NCBI GenBank assembly: GCA_903872005.1
Contig: CAIQJD010000736.1
Location: 1 to 5,880, forward strand
Length of the DNA stretch: 5,880 nt
Source: an uncultured bacterium
GTDB taxonomy: Bacteria; Chloroflexota; Anaerolineae; JACIWP01
Reading direction: 5' to 3'
Shown here in pieces: positions 5,234 to 5,880 of this stretch (positions are counted from its first letter, which is position 1; each line of letters begins with the position of its first letter). The notes below the pieces were generated by a model. That model searched no databases and was not told where the DNA came from. It saw only the letters and a program-made list of their open reading frames with translations. Made by a program: the position numbers and the translations under genes.

Positions 5234-5880
5234 GTGACTACCTATACACAGGAGATGGGCAAGTTCTTTGCCGAGATGACGCTGGCGGACATCCCGGCCG
5301 ATGTGCGCCGCATGGCCCGAGTCTGCTTGTTGGACACGGTGGGAGTCATCCTGGCCGGCCAAGACTTCCTCCAGCGCGACGGGAATGATCGTCTCGCGCG
5401 TTACTTCGCCGAGATGCCGCCGGCGCAGGAAGCGACGGCGCTGGGCTTTCATCGCCCCGCCTCGTTGGAGACGGCCGCCTTCGTGAACGGCTTTCTTGCC
5501 GAAGTGTTGGACTGGCAAGACACCAACATGCCGGCGCGCATCCATAATGCCAGCGGCGCGATCCCGGCCGTCCTGGCGGTCTCCGAACGCCGGCGCTTGA
5601 GTGGGAGCGCCGCGCTGCGGGCCATTGTCGCCGCCTATGAAGTCGGCACGCGCGTCGGCGTCGCCATCCAGCCCAGCCATTGGTACAACGGCTTCCAGGC
5701 TACTGGCAGCATCGGCGCGATCGGCGCGGCCGCCGGCGCCGGGGCGCTGCTGGGCTTCGACGCCAACCAGATGACGGCCGTCCTGGGCGTGGCCGGCTTC
5801 ATTGCGCCGGTCTCCAATGGCGACGGCGTGTTTCACGGGTTCACCATCAAGCCGGCCCACGGCGGCATGGCCGCCCAGGC
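5234..5880 (+). CDS. MmgE/PrpD-family protein, N-terminal part (3' end outside window)
   Basis: An open frame starting at GTG 5234, with AGGAGAGG (5221-5228) 5 nt upstream, runs without a stop to the window edge (215 codons plus 2 bases of about 450 expected). Family hallmarks are 'LLDTVGVILAG' (32-42), 'LDWQDTNMPARIHNASG' (92-108), 'AYEVGTRVG' (134-142), 'NGFQATGSIGAIGAAAGAG' (152-170), 'LLGFDANQM' (172-180) and 'HGFTIKPAHGG' (201-211). Known members include 2-methylcitrate dehydratase, cis-aconitate decarboxylase and iminodisuccinate epimerase. D93, T97, H104 and K206 match the approximate positions of active-site residues of aconitate decarboxylase. Q155 sits where many members have His in an FHPT-like motif. 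It follows the dehydrogenase after 38 nt and is probably the next enzyme of the same pathway. An in-frame ATG at 5255 (codon 8) is a weaker alternative start. Confidence 0.88.
   Translation, partial: MTTYTQEMGKFFAEMTLADIPADVRRMARVCLLDTVGVILAGQDFLQRDGNDRLARYFAEMPPAQEATALGFHRPASLETAAFVNGFLAEVLDWQDTNMPARIHNASGAIPAVLAVSERRRLSGSAALRAIVAAYEVGTRVGVAIQPSHWYNGFQATGSIGAIGAAAGAGALLGFDANQMTAVLGVAGFIAPVSNGDGVFHGFTIKPAHGGMAAQ

Noticed and set aside
5018..5860. Minus-strand open frame opposite the MmgE/PrpD gene
   Set aside because: It is a shadow frame with no recognisable domain. The plus strand encodes clear MmgE/PrpD motifs.
1..5880. CRISPR arrays, tRNA/rRNA genes, insertion sequences, attachment sites
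   Set aside because: I saw no spaced direct repeats, no tRNA-like cloverleaf, no transposase motifs and no terminal inverted repeats in the window.

Overview
The window looks like bacterial chromosome of high GC content. It has one small stand-alone gene on the left and a dense run of at least six co-directional genes (602 to past 5880) that reads as a single metabolic operon. Hand counts of sample 60-base lines give about 40-53% G+C in the first 480 bases, about 60% in the 3126-4118 gene and about 75-80% in parts of the other operon genes. The style (very high third-position GC, extreme abundance of the hexamer GCCGGC, Shine-Dalgarno-led genes, this mix of enzyme families) reminds me of Chloroflexota such as Anaerolineae or Caldilineae. 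That placement is an inference from composition and protein resemblance, not a demonstrated assignment.

Left end (1-482): a perfect 13-bp inverted repeat (31-61) overlaps a good sigma-70-type promoter (TTGCCC, 17 nt, TATAAT), followed by a 104-residue DUF4258-type protein (TTG start at 168). This looks like a self-regulated toxin-like accessory gene. No antitoxin gene is visible beside it, and its composition differs from everything to its right.

Operon (602-5880): (1) a TIM-barrel sugar (keto-acid) epimerase of the tagatose/psicose 3-epimerase and 5-keto-L-gluconate epimerase (IolO) type; (2) a membrane-associated family 2 glycosyltransferase that overlaps gene 1 by 20 nt; (3) an RraA-superfamily protein with the acidic-X20-Arg-Asp signature of metal-dependent 4-hydroxy-2-oxo-acid aldolases/decarboxylases; (4) a DUF692-like protein, the family now called multinuclear nonheme iron oxidases (MNIO); (5) a zinc-dependent medium-chain NAD(P)-dependent dehydrogenase with complete catalytic and structural zinc sites; (6) the N-terminal 215 codons of an MmgE/PrpD-family protein that runs off the window. 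Gaps are only 38-52 nt after gene 2, and most genes carry their own good ribosome binding site.

Taken together, genes 1, 3, 5 and 6 supply epimerase, retro-aldol/decarboxylase, polyol/hydroxy-acid dehydrogenase and dehydratase/epimerase chemistry. That is the tool set for breaking down a sugar acid, cyclitol or related polyhydroxy acid. The DUF692/MNIO member and the glycosyltransferase do not belong to any such pathway I know, and they are the most interesting components. The substrate cannot be read from the sequence, and no transporter or dedicated regulator is inside the window.
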